From the NCBI GenBank assembly GCA_946406115.1, contig OX291557.1, positions 7,100,501-7,164,500 of the forward strand: a stretch of 64,000 nt of DNA, read 5' to 3'. The position numbers were made by a program, and so were the translations under genes. This document shows positions 13,559 to 23,610 of the stretch, piece by piece. This DNA is from Apoda limacodes (lineage: Eukaryota; Arthropoda; Insecta; Lepidoptera; Limacodidae). The stretch's first letter is position 1; the number at the start of each line of letters is the position of its first letter. The notes under the pieces are model-generated. The model was not told the origin of the DNA, did not search any database, and worked only from the letters and a program-made list of their open reading frames with translations.

Positions 13559-13582
13559 AATCACAGTATTAATACTGTGATT
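13559..13582. repeat. Perfect 24-bp palindrome
   Basis: The half-site AATCACAGTATT is followed immediately by its exact reverse complement AATACTGTGATT. Part of the right half plus TTTACTC recurs at about 13621-13635. Confidence 0.85.
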
Positions 13583-13593
13583 TACTCCGTAAT

Positions 13594-13876
13594 TAGCCCG
13601 CCCTAAATTAGGTTATCGGCGACTGTGATTTACTCTTTAATTACACTAATGAAGTTTGCTATATCAAGCTGTAGCTATAAGTATAAGTTTAAGCTCGGTT
13701 ATAGTTATTTCCGGGGGGAATTTTGAATTTTTCGGGATAAAAAGTATCCTTTGCGCTATTTCAGGATCTAACCTATATGTGTGCCAAGTTTCATTCCGAT
13801 CCGTCCAGTGGTTGAAGCGTGAAAGAGTAACAAACATCCATCCAAAAAAACTTTCACATTTATAATATTATTAGGA
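13594..13876 (-). mobile_element. Helitron-like non-autonomous relic (H2)
   Basis: On the minus strand it starts TCCTAATAATATTATAAATG, preceded by a host A as Helitrons require. It carries the shared internal text (the 'gaaacttggcacacat' type, 'cccgaaaaat', then 'gagcttaaac') and truncates at 'taatttagggcgggctaat'. No coding capacity. Confidence 0.6.
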
Positions 13877-14340
13877 TGTATTAATAGTATATTGTGTATT
13901 AAGGGTGGTAAGGATAACATTGGCTACGAGAGGCTATTGCTGCACTCTTACTAGCGTAACAGTACGTGGAGCGTGCGCGGTGCGTTCATATGTCATTATC
14001 ACCTGTGGGTTCCATGAACTTCCGTTTTGCCTTAAAGTAAAATTTACATAAAAAAAGCCCGTAGAGGTAATTAAGTTCTTAGCACCCGCTTTACTTGCGC
14101 GTAATGACAATGTTTACGAGTAAGTGTGATGAAAAAATAATATGCACTGAGGAGAAACAATAACAAGTCACTGACATTCACAACAATATTTTCTAAACAA
14201 GTCATGATAGCCCTTGTGAGCTCACTTTTTTAATTATTTATCAGTAAAATAAAACTCTTTTTAATATATTTTTTATTTCATGGAGCTATCTTTTTTTTTG
14301 TTTTTGATAAAATATTGACGTTAACGCGTTGAAAATTAAC
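13877..14340. other. Unassigned AT-rich sequence
   Basis: Nothing recognisable. Confidence 0.4.
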
Positions 14341-14359
14341 ATAGATGTGATAAAGTATA

Positions 14360-16250
14360 TTTATGTATACATTTTTATATCCCACTCAGAAATATTATAA
14401 TCAACCAACCACTTCGAACCAAAATACAAGCAAAATTGATGAAACAATTCATCAACTTATTAATCATAATTTATTACCTGATTCAATACAAAATTTATTT
14501 TTAAAAGGATTCAACGCGAAACTGTTGAATAATGAAGGTGGTCCTGACTCAAACTGGAGACAACATTGGAAAAAAAAAAGTTCGTAGTACACAATATAGC
14601 ATCCCGCAAGAAAATTACACAAAAAAAAGGTACACAATTAACAACACTTTTTGCTACGGAAATTAAAGGACTAGTAAATAAGCTGACAGGAATAGAAAAC
14701 TCCGAAACAAAAATAATTTCATGCAGTACAATACTACAGAGAGAAACCCTATGGTTAAATCTAGTCAGGATATTAGACGAAGAATTAAAAAAAGAATGGA
14801 AATGTGGAATTCTAATCAATATGACGAATAGATAACTATTCAAATCAAAACTTACTTCAAAAAATAAACGGAAAAATGATGGTGGCCATATAATCAGAAT
14901 ATTTAGCCGTCTTATACTACAAGGAAAGAATCTGTGCATTAATTATTTAAAGAAAAACATCTGAACCAAATAACCCTAAAACTTACAGATTTTTTGGATT
15001 ATCATGTTGAATGTTAATAATATACCTTTAAATCACATAGAAAAAGTTGCAGGAAACTATCAGGTGGAGCTGGCCTGTGCGGTACCGATTTTGAGCAATG
15101 GAAATCACTCCTTCTACCCTTTGGAAACCATAGTTCCAATCTAAGAAAGTCAATCGCAACTTTAACTAGAAAACTCAGCAATGAAATTATCGAATGGGAT
15201 TGCATCAGAGCTTTACTCTCAAGAAGGGGCATAGCACCTAACAAATGCCCAGGCGTTCGCACAATAGGAATAGGTTAAATATTACAACGCATCATTACCA
15301 AAGCAAACAGCATTAGATTTACAACAATTGCATTAGTTTCGATCAGATATGTGCAAGAATAAAATCAGGCATTGAAGGTGGAATTCATGCTATGATCACC
15401 TGAAGATTGTTTTTGGAAACTTAAGAGTAAAAATTGTACTATTACATCGATTTTTAGGTGGCGTCATTGGAAACCAGATAAGAAAAACAGAATACATAAT
15501 TTAAAAATAAAATTTGAATGAAAAATTGTATTATATAACTTATATCAAAATCAAGTAAAAAACCCACAACTTGTACTTGCAGGCTTTACAAAATTACTCC
15601 AATGTGAATGGATATATCTGCCAATGGACTTGGCAATCGGAAATGGAAAGACTTCCTCAGAATCAAACAAAATACTAACTCATGCTATTAGATACGGTGA
15701 AACTTTAGATTTATTAGCCCATCAAATACATACTGCTGATACAATGAAAAAGGAAAAACAAGCTAGGCAAATAAAAGATATCACAACATGTAATAAAATA
15801 ATATCTAAATTACCAAATAAAATGCAAAGATGTATCCAAAGAGTTGTTGAAACAAAAATTTTACAATGGCTATCTATTATCCCCGCTATTGCGAATAATA
15901 CAGTTGCCTAATTTAGGGATGCCCAAGCCATACGTTATGCTCATGAACCTATAAATGTTCCTTAAACTTGCGACAGATGTGGTCAAATAACACAAGGTCA
16001 GAATCAACATGGAGATGACTGCAAATATTGGGCTGAATTAGCCTGGGGACCTAGTACAACAGAACCTATATTGCGTGATAAAAATATAAATCAACGAGCA
16101 TCGATAAGTGGCTTAAGTACAAATATATTTGATAAAAGCAGTCTCCAGAGGCACAAGGTGACATATAAGATCCCTTGGTTGTGTAGACGGAGTCGGAATC
16201 CTTTAAAGAAGGCAATGAAGCATCAATTTAAACATATATAACAATGAATT
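14360..16250 (+). mobile_element. RT-E: decayed reverse-transcriptase element of unusual type
   Basis: Conceptual translation across several frames gives a consistent order of protein blocks. First comes an N-terminal helical region (14363-14587). About 440 bp further on is a '[17 protein letters not shown]' block ending in 'GVRTIGIG' (15058-15278), then 'SGIEGGIHAM' (15366-15395). Last is a C-terminal part with 'FRDAQAIRYAHEP' and a Cys-x2-Cys/His/Cys cluster (15624-16230). No termini or tail are clear. The element is not LINE-A, B, C or D. Confidence 0.5.
15050..16230 (+). pseudogene. Broken reverse transcriptase-like protein of RT-E
   Basis: The motif set 'GG-x-G-x-D-x-W', 'GVRPIGIG' (here GVRTIGIG) and 'GIEAGIHAM'-like is one I associate with a group of reverse transcriptases in diverse invertebrates and fungi. 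That group also has a C-terminal 'FRDAxxLRY' and zinc-finger segment. Here the frame between about 15280 and 15620 has decayed and the catalytic aspartate box cannot be located. Stops interrupt the C-terminal part at 15909-15911 and again before the Cys cluster. After the Cys cluster 'RASISGL...IFD' could be a remnant nuclease-like domain. Class is uncertain: it may be a non-LTR type or another RT lineage. Confidence 0.45.
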
Positions 16251-16539
16251 TGTTTTATTATTGTTCATAATAACTTATTTATGTGTATTTATTTGAATAA
16301 AAAAAGTAATATTAATGTGAAACCATAATATTAGAAGCAAGGTGATTTTTTTGATTTTATCAATAATATAATAAGACAAAAAATTACAATTGTCCTATAA
16401 GAATTTGTATTATTTTTTTCATGTATATAATACAAATAAAACCTCTTATCCGTAATCCATGATATTTTAATGAGTTCTAAACATTGATGCTGAAACCCAT
16501 TTAAAAAAAAAACTTGGACTAAAATGGCACCGGAAAAAA
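16251..16539. other. AT-rich linker
   Basis: No recognisable features. Confidence 0.4.
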
Positions 16540-16759
16540 ATGTCGCAGATGGTATAAGCGCAACGGAAACAGGTACGGAAGATTTATTTACTTACAACGA
16601 GCACTACAAGGACTGTACCATCAGATTTAACCGTTAGAACTCCGTCCACGGAAATATATTTACACAGATTGCAAGAATCAAAACGACAATGCATCGGTCA
16701 TTTACCGTTCCCCAAACTATTCAAATCAGCATACAGCAGTCGTATGTGATCTAGGTCAG

Positions 16760-17122
16760 TTGCATATAAGACAAAAGGCCAATAACAATGCTTATACCAA
16801 ATTTCAAACATTGCAAACAGACACTTTTATGTACGACTCAACTTCGGATCCCGAGGAAAATGCGTGCGTAGAGTCGAATTATTTCCAGGTGTTTGCCTTG
16901 TTGGGGCGAAAAATTCTGCAGGTTATGAAAGCATCAACAACAAATGGATTAAATAACGCTGATGGAGCGAGCATTTCTTCAATGTCAGTTACTGTCGTGT
17001 CGCAAGCGCGGTTGCTCGCTATAAAAATACCTATTTTTGAGGGAAAGTACATTGGCCAGTACCGCTCTTTTGTAGATCTTTTTATGGCTGTAATAGACAA
17101 AAATGTCAAGTTACAACTCTAA
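16760..17122 (+). pseudogene. BEL/Pao gag fragment
   Basis: A 120-codon open frame. Its C-terminal third has the conserved BEL/Pao gag signature (FEGKYIGQYRSFVDLFMAVI). The N-terminal part is low-similarity text with no CCHC knuckle. The family's gag forms the virus-like particle in which the RNA is copied. Coding stops just where the integrase-like segment begins, so the original downstream gag and pol are deleted. Confidence 0.6.
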
Positions 17123-17530
17123 TTATTCGTAATGAACACATAAGTTTACTACACGCAGGCTTAACACTCATTTAACGTAGTCTTATGCAAAAATACTGAA
17201 TCATTAATGCAGGCAGAGAAATAAAAAATGACAAATAAATGCATAAAATATTTTAAATGCAAAACCCATAAATGGAAACAGTTAATTAGAACCGTCCCTT
17301 CTGATAGAGTTATACCAGCTAGACCATTTGAAAAGGTAGGAGTAGATTATTTTGGACCTGTTCTCATTAAGCAATCCACCGTATTTGTTTGTTTTTCGCA
17401 AAAGCAATTCATATGGAAGTTGCATCTGACCTAACTACTGACGGTTTTTATCTGCATTTAAGAGATTTGTTTCTCGCAGAGAAATGCACTTTTATGTTTA
17501 TTGCGATAATTTTAAGGGTGCTAATATGCA
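17123..17530 (+). pseudogene. BEL/Pao integrase fragment
   Basis: Reading across stops and frame changes shows the N-terminal zinc-binding segment ('RNEHISLLHAGL', where the histidines fit an HHCC finger), a Cys-rich piece ('KYFKCKTHK', 17250-17275), then the catalytic-core entry 'FEKVGVDYFGP', which contains the first catalytic Asp. 'DLTTDGF' follows. The second Asp and the Glu are not preserved. The normal role is joining the cDNA to chromosomal DNA; this copy is non-functional. Confidence 0.65.
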
Positions 17531-17564
17531 ATTAATAGATTTTAATTCCAATTCTTCGGAAAAA

Positions 17565-19395
17565 TAGGTCGGCGACTTGCGAGCTATCCGTTTGGGACTA
17601 TAACTCTGGAGTAGGGGTAAAGGAACTTTTGCCTTTCGTCGTAACCACGACAGACCGATGTTGACTTGGTTCATAGTGCAAAAGAGAAACCAGATCTACT
17701 GGGCAGTCTATTAGTCTCTAACGCCTATAAACTTATAAACAACGAAGGCGCTGTACCATCTTATTTAACGTAGTGTGGTAAGACAATGCTGGAAATCTCC
17801 ATAACACAGCGGGAGGTCCGGCGGGCGTTGCTATATACGACGAAGGCGCTGTACCACCTAATTTGACGTGGTGTGGTGAGACCATGCTAGAAATCTCCAT
17901 AACACAGCGGGAGGTCGAGCGGGCGTTGCTTCCTCCAGACTTTCGAATAAGTCGAGTGGGCCACATGATATATCAGCAGTGGTGCTTAAACAGTGTGCTT
18001 CTGAGATGACCTGTATTCACGTGCCTCTACGCGCTTTCCTACCAAACTAGGAAAATTCCGTCGTCAACACACAGCTTCTAAGATACCTAGAAAAACATGA
18101 CCTGGTCAGTAACCGTCAATATGGCTTTCGCCACGGTCGCTCGACTGGTGACCTTGATGTGTATTTCACACACCGATAGGCACTAGCCATTGAGAGTCAG
18201 GGGGAGGCATTAGCATGTGGCCTGGACATAGCGAAGGCTGTCTGGTCGGGTCTGGTACCGGGGTCTTCTATCGAAGTTGCCATCTTACTGAGTGACCGGG
18301 AGTGCAAATGGGTGGCTAGCTTTTTTTCTGGCAGACGCATACGATAAATAGCATGGACATTAATATTGATGTCCCGTAACGCTCTGTGCTATCTCCTACG
18401 CTGTTTCTACTGCATATCAATGACATGTTGGACAACAACAACATACATTGCTATGCAGATGACAGGCTTAGAGACCCTTATTACATGGGTCATGCTAGCA
18501 TACCTCGTTCCATTGTGGAGGAAAAGCGTGCAGAACTTATGTCTCAAATCGAAACCATTCTGTCCAAGGTCTCTGACTGAGGACGGGAAAACTTGGGCCG
18601 ATTCAATCCTACAAAGACACAATTCTGCGCATTTACCGCTAAGAAAACCTCATTCACTGTGGTTCTACGATTCCAGAACACCCCTCTCCATCTCCAAGAG
18701 CATTGGAATCCTCGGTGTTGACATCTACGGTGATGTTCAGTTCCGAGATCACTTAAGGTGAAGTTGGCGTCCAAAAAACTTGGTGTACTCAACAGAGCAA
18801 AGCAGTACTTGACGTCGGCACAAAGTTTACTGCTTTACAAGTCGCTAATTCGGCCCCATATGGATTACAGCTGCTCTTTATCTTGGGGCAGTTGCACCCA
18901 GATACCAGCTCGGTCCTTCTTACTGGGTCTAACGATGGACTGTGAGGATTTTCGACGATCCCAAACTCACTTGCCGTATCGAGCCCTTGAGTCTGAGGAG
19001 AGACTTTGCCTCCCTGTGTGTTTTCTACCGCTTATACAATGGGATGTGTTCTGAGGAATTATTCGAAATTATGCCCACGGCTACATTCTACCATCGCACC
19101 GCTCGCCATCGGCAGGGAATTCATTCTCACACTTTAGAACCGAAATAGCCGGGTACAGTGCGGTTTCAGACAAACTTCCTCCCGCGAACGCTTGGGTTGC
19201 GGAATGAGTTCCATGCCAAAGTTTTCTCTAAGGACTACAGTATGGGGTTCTTCAAGAAAGAAGTTATTAGATTTTTAAAGGCAACGCGCGAGTGGTGCCC
19301 CAGGTTTTGCAAACGTCCATATAGACTGTGGTGACCAATTTCTACCAGGCGGACCGTAAGCTTGTTTGCCACCCTAGTGGTATGGGAAAAAAAAT
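17565..19395 (+). mobile_element. LINE-A copy 2: decayed, with internal tandem duplication
   Basis: It matches LINE-A from the linker region (GGTCGGCGACTTGCGAGC) to the 3' end (CCACCCTAGTGGTATGGG plus an A-run). The segment 17742-17839 is repeated immediately at 17840-17937 (98 bp, with substitutions). Because 98 is not a multiple of three, this also breaks the frame. A large part of the first RT block is missing near 18060. The 3' A-run marks an ordinary target-primed insertion. Confidence 0.85.
18070..19320 (+). pseudogene. Reverse transcriptase fragment of LINE-A copy 2
   Basis: The RT blocks are in order but spread over frames: 'QYGFRHGRSTGD' near 18120-18155, 'VPxxLCKWVASFxSGRRI' near 18300-18345, the catalytic box 'IHCYADD' at about 18445-18465 (YADD intact), 'SILRHNSAH'-type thumb text, and the C-terminal 'FYHRTARHRQGIHSHTLEPK' at about 19084-19146. 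Multiple stops and indels remove any chance of function. Confidence 0.8.
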
Positions 19396-20287
19396 TAAGC
19401 CATATTTTGGTTCTTTCTAAGGCTTTCAATTTTACTTTGGCATTTAATCCACAGTTTAAGGAAAAGTTCTTAATATAAAATCACAACTATTTTCGAAATT
19501 ATTTTTATGAATGTAAGTACATTTAAAACTTTGGTCGTTTCCTTCTCTTAAAATATCTGTCACTCAGTTTGTTGCCAACTTTTCTTAGTGTAAACAATAT
19601 TTCGAATCACTAGTCACCACTAATGGCTATTAGCGGACGTTTCGATGTAGGTTGAAAAGGCATGTCTATATAAACCATAAAAGTATATAAGCGTAATATG
19701 TAAAAATATGCGAACATGGGGTATATTTTGACTGCGGATCTCCAAAAAAGGCATATTAACAAGAGCTACTATCAATTACAACTTGTCTACTATCTTAATA
19801 GACTAAACCTTTACATTTAGAGATATCTTCTATCACTTGTGGGCGTGTAGGTGTTCTTATGACAAATAACTCTTTTATTTAGTAGGTTAGTTTAGTAGTT
19901 AAGATAAAGTAAAGTAAATACAGTCATATTATGTTGGTATTTGTAATCTTCTATATAATACATGTACAGAATGACTCATCAACACCGAGCTGAAACTACT
20001 AACTACTGAAGTTTTATATGAGTCTACGTTTATTTCCTAGATAAAACCAAAATTAGTATGCAGACAGTAAGGTTGAAATACAAAATTACGTTTTTAGCAT
20101 TTTTGGAAAATCATCCCCTAAGGGTGTTAAAATATGGTAAGAAAGTCTGAAAACTTGCGTGGGTAACAGCGCGGAGAAACAGCTACTTAAATATGAAATC
20201 GTAAAGTAAATGAATACCAGACAACGGATACAAACACATACTAATGTATATATACTTTTTATTGTCAATACATGCATATCCTACTAA
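19396..20287. other. Unassigned AT-rich sequence
   Basis: No gene or repeat boundary recognised. Confidence 0.4.
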
Positions 20288-21004
20288 TCCTACTAATATT
20301 ATAAATGTGGGAGTTTGGTTGTTTGTAACTCAATCACGCTTCAACCACTGGACGGATCGCAATGAAACTTGTAACACATATAGGTTAGATCCTGAAATAG
20401 CGCAAAGGATACTGTTTATCCCGAAAATATCAAAAGTCCCCCCGGAAATAACTATAAACGAGCTTAAACGAACTATAGCTACAGTTATAGCTTGCTACAT
20501 CAAACTTCATTAGCATAATTAAACAGTGGACGTAAAAATTCCACGCCGATAACCCTATTTCGGGCAGGCGGAGCCCCTGGAAAAATCCTACTAATTTTAT
20601 AAGTATGTATGGATGGAATGTTTGTAACTCAATGACGCTTTAACCACCGGATAGATCGCGATGAAACTTGGCACACATATAGGCTGAAATAGGACATAGG
20701 CTACTTTTTATCCCGAAAAACTCAAAAGTTCCCGCAAGAATAACTATAAACGAGCTTAAACGCACTTTAGCTACAGCTATAGACTTCATTACTATACATA
20801 ATTAAGGAGTTCCACACCAATAACCGAATTTAGAGCGGGGAGAGCCGCTGGTAAAGTCTAGTCTAGTTATAAATGCCAATGTATGGATCTTTGTTACTCA
20901 ACCACGCCTTAACCTCTGGAGCTGCGCTTAAACGAACTATAGTTACTGTTACATCTTTAGTAACCATTTTCTATCGTATAATTAAGGAGTTCCACGCCGA
21001 TAAT
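20288..21004 (+). mobile_element. Head-to-tail trimer of short Helitrons (H3a, H3b, H3c)
   Basis: Three units follow one another in the same direction: 20288-20585, 20586-20861 and 20862-21004. Each starts with a TC(CTACTAAT)-type 5' end and shares 'actcaa-c-acgc', 'aggctactttttatcccgaaaa', 'gagcttaaacg' and 'aattaaggagttccac' blocks. H3b ends in a clean CTAG at 20858-20861 and the next unit begins directly with TC. H3c is internally deleted. An extra partial 5' end (TCCTACTAA) sits just before H3a. Helitrons lack terminal inverted repeats and often form such arrays. Confidence 0.7.
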
Positions 21005-21337
21005 CGTCCTTAATTAATTTAAATTCCGAAAGTAGTTTTTGTTTTTGAGACTAGTGGTAACCACACATAATTTCTTTCCCTCAATGGACCTTTTTGCCAA
21101 CAGGCGCCTTATCACGTCAGGGCAACTACTCAACTAGCGCTATGCGTCCGTACCGTCTTGTGAACAGCACGGTTCTTGGTAAGTGGTTAGTCAGTCTGTG
21201 CTATAAATAAGAAAGTAGGAGCCGCATATAAACGAAATCGTTTCTATAGGCAATTGTGTAATATTAATGACACAATCAAGCTTTGAAGATAATGTTTTAG
21301 TTAAGATTCTGTACTAGGTATTATGTACATTTTTAGG
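21005..21337. other. Unassigned sequence
   Basis: Nothing recognisable. Confidence 0.4.
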
Positions 21338-21840
21338 GTTCCGTACCTCAAAGAGAAAAAAGGAACCCTTATAGGATCACTTTGTTGTCTGACTGTCTGT
21401 CTATTTTTCTGTTAAAACCCTATTTCTCAGGAACGCGTGAAGGTATCAAGTTAAATTTAAGATCAGATTCTAAGGTCCCTTAAAGCTGTTATAAATCAAG
21501 CTGATCAATCACGTCAATTAAAACCTATGGTGTAAGTAAGTACTTCCCGTTGCCCTAAAAAATTGATTTTCAATTCCTTTTTTTTAAAATAAACATTTAA
21601 AAAAAAAATGTTGGACCTTATAACCATTATTGTATTTTACAATTGCGTGGCAAGACTACTCGCTGCCATTTGCTGCGCCAAGGGGGGGCGTAGGCAATTT
21701 CATTTTTGGCAGTAAAGGGTGTAATAAAAAATCTTTGGAAACCCCTGCCCTAGAATCATAAAATTTGACACGAAGTAAGGTCTTAGATCAGAAATAAATC
21801 AACCGAGGAATCTAGAGTAAGATCATTGTGGACAGTTAGT
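21338..21840 (-). mobile_element. MINE-2-like element, interrupted
   Basis: It opens with TTTTTAGGGTTCCGTACC, then 'ggaacccttataggatcac', then a GTCT repeat, which is the MINE-2 signature with its hitchhiking microsatellite. The element text resumes after an inserted piece at 21561-21747 ('cctagaatcataaaatttgac'). Confidence 0.65.
21561..21747 (-). mobile_element. hAT-like non-autonomous fragment inside the MINE-2-like element
   Basis: On the minus strand it starts CAGGGGTTTCCAAAGATT, a typical hAT-type end. It is flanked by CCCTAAAA (21553-21560) and CCCTAGAA (21748-21755), an 8-bp duplication with one mismatch, as expected for hAT. The opposite end does not match the inverted repeat and must be mutated or lost. 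Confidence 0.45.
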
Positions 21841-21870
21841 GGTTTAAGAAAGAAATTATAATATTACTAA

Positions 21871-21985
21871 AATCGGCCAAGTGCGAGACAGATTCACGCA
21901 CGAAGGGTTCCGTACCATTGTCTATAAAACGGCAAAAAAACACGTTTGTTGTATAGGAATCCTAAAAAAAATCATACCAATTACA
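21871..21985 (+). mobile_element. MINE-2-like 5' fragment
   Basis: 'CGGCCAAGTGCGAGACAG', then 'cgaagggttccgtacc', followed by 'aacacgtttgttgtatagga', a stretch also seen in the 59515-59746 copy. It abuts LINE-B copy 2. Confidence 0.6.
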
Positions 21986-22811
21986 GCGAAATGGATTGAA
22001 TCATTTAAATCTACCTTATTGTATAAACTTCCGGAATCACTTTATAATGGCAATCCAAAGGATATGTACAATACCGTACAATACAGAGTATAATAAAATA
22101 TTTACTGCAAAAAAAACTTATTTCCAATCGCTTTAATTTTAGTAAATGGGCTACCCCAAGTATTTATTAAAGTAGGCGTAAACTGTATGAAGAATTTAAA
22201 GAAAGAACATATAATAGGAGACAAATATTTAGGGAATAGGTAAGAAATTACTCAAAATCCTTTAAAAAAGCCTGTTTTGTTGGAAAATCAATTCACCACA
22301 AAAATAAAGTAAAAAATTCAACAAATAAAATAAAAACTACATGGAACATAATAAATAATGAAACTGGTAAAGCTAGGCATGCTTTAAAAGTTAAAAAGCA
22401 AATTCTGAGGTAGCTGTTGCTTTTGAATTTTTTTTAACAATATTCCATTCAAAACAACTGAACACCTTAGCTCAAATCCAAGTTAAAACTAATAGTAATA
22501 CTAATATTCCTGAATGCAAAGTTCCCTTACCTCCTCCTCCTACGGATATCATAAATACATTTAAAAAATTAGAAATAAAAAACATCACAGACCTTTTGGG
22601 ACTTTCTGTAAAAACTATTAACTCAATAATTCATGTTATAGCACAACCCTTAGCCATAATTTCTAATGTAAAAAACAATGACATCGTTCTATTTGCTGAA
22701 GACACCACTTTACTTTTTAAAGTTAAGAGATGACAGACATGTTATGATGAATTATATGAATTAAATAATGACACTTCTAATATTGTAAATTGATTTAACG
22801 CTAATAATTTG

Positions 22812-23610
22812 TTTTTTCGTTTTCGTTTCAGTCGAAAGACGTCTAGTGCTAAACGTAAGCCTCCCCCTTATGTCTCCACAACGGTCCTGAGCCACCCGCG
22901 CCCATCCGCTTCTTGCGGCTCTGACCAGATCGTCTGTCCACCTGGTAGGTAGGAGGCCGACCCAAACTGCGTGTTCCGATCCGTGGTCGCCACTCGAGAA
23001 CCTTTGTTCCCCATCGGTTATCGGTTCGACGAGCGATGTAGCCTGCCCATTGCCACTTCAGCTTGCTAACTGTTTGAGCTATGTCCGGTAACCTTAGTTC
23101 TTCGGCGAATTTCCTCATTTCGGATTCTATCGCGCAAAGAAACACCAAGCATAGCTCTTTTCATAGCTCGCTGAGCGACTCTGAGCTTATTTTAGAAGCC
23201 AACTGTAAGAGACCAAGTTTCTGTTCCATAAGTCATCACTGGCAACACACATTGATTATAAACTTTCGTTTTTAGGCCCTGAGGTATTTTGGACGAAATG
23301 ATGTTGTGTAGTTTTCCGAACTCTGCCCAGCCGATTGGATTCTTCGGTTAAGCTCTTTCTCAAAGTTGGGCCTACCTAATTGGACTACTTGCCCTAGGTA
23401 TGTGTATTCGTCAACAACTTTGAGAGAAGCGTTCCCAACAACGACCGGTATAGGCGCGATATGGACATTGAACATCACCTTGGTTTTATCCATGTTCATT
23501 TTAAGGCCAATCTGTTGGGAAACTCTGCTGAGGTGTCCGAGCATCGTGCCTAGGTCTTCCAGCGATTCTGCCATGACCAATATGTCGTCAGTCAACGACA
23601 GTTTCGGAGA
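22812..23610 (-). mobile_element. RTE-type LINE (RTE-C) nested in LINE-B copy 2
   Basis: A 799-bp 3' fragment in minus orientation. It is bounded by a perfect 9-bp target-site duplication, AATAATTTG, at 22803-22811 and 23611-23619. It encodes the end of the RT and the conserved C-terminal region of lepidopteran RTE elements. 5' truncation with an intact 3' end is the usual target-primed product. Confidence 0.85.
22849..23595 (-). pseudogene. RTE endonuclease-reverse transcriptase, C-terminal part
   Basis: The upstream segment (23272-23595) holds the catalytic motif as 'TDDILVMAESLEDL' (normally ADDIVV...), followed by 'GLKMNMDKTKVM', the standard RTE post-motif-C block, and 'YTYLGQVVQLGR'. 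The downstream segment (22849-23148) holds the RTE C-terminal block 'LPDIAQTVSKLKWQWAGYIAR', then 'WRPR' and 'GRPPT'. The two are in different frames, and about 40 codons between them have been lost or shifted. The enzyme normally nicks DNA and primes reverse transcription. The fragment lacks the endonuclease and most of the RT. Confidence 0.8.

Larger units (their letters stand above)
16540..17540 (+). mobile_element. BEL/Pao LTR-retrotransposon remnant, internally deleted
   Basis: A gag-like stretch (about 16560-17121) is joined directly to an integrase-like stretch (about 17123-17530). The gag part contains 'IPIFEGKYIGQYRSFVDLF', the pattern of the BEL/Pao gag domain (LPKxxIPxFxGxxxxWxxFxDxF). 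The integrase part contains 'HISLLHAGL', 'ARPFEKVGVDYFGPV' and 'VASDLTTDGF', all typical of BEL/Pao integrases. Protease, RT and RNase H are absent and no LTRs are recognisable. It is a defective genomic relic, and LINE-A copy 2 follows immediately. Confidence 0.7.

Noticed and set aside
14511..14939. 142-codon minus-strand open frame
   Set aside because: It is the antisense of the RT-E element, is rich in Phe/Ser/Ile as expected from AT-rich antisense, and has no domain.
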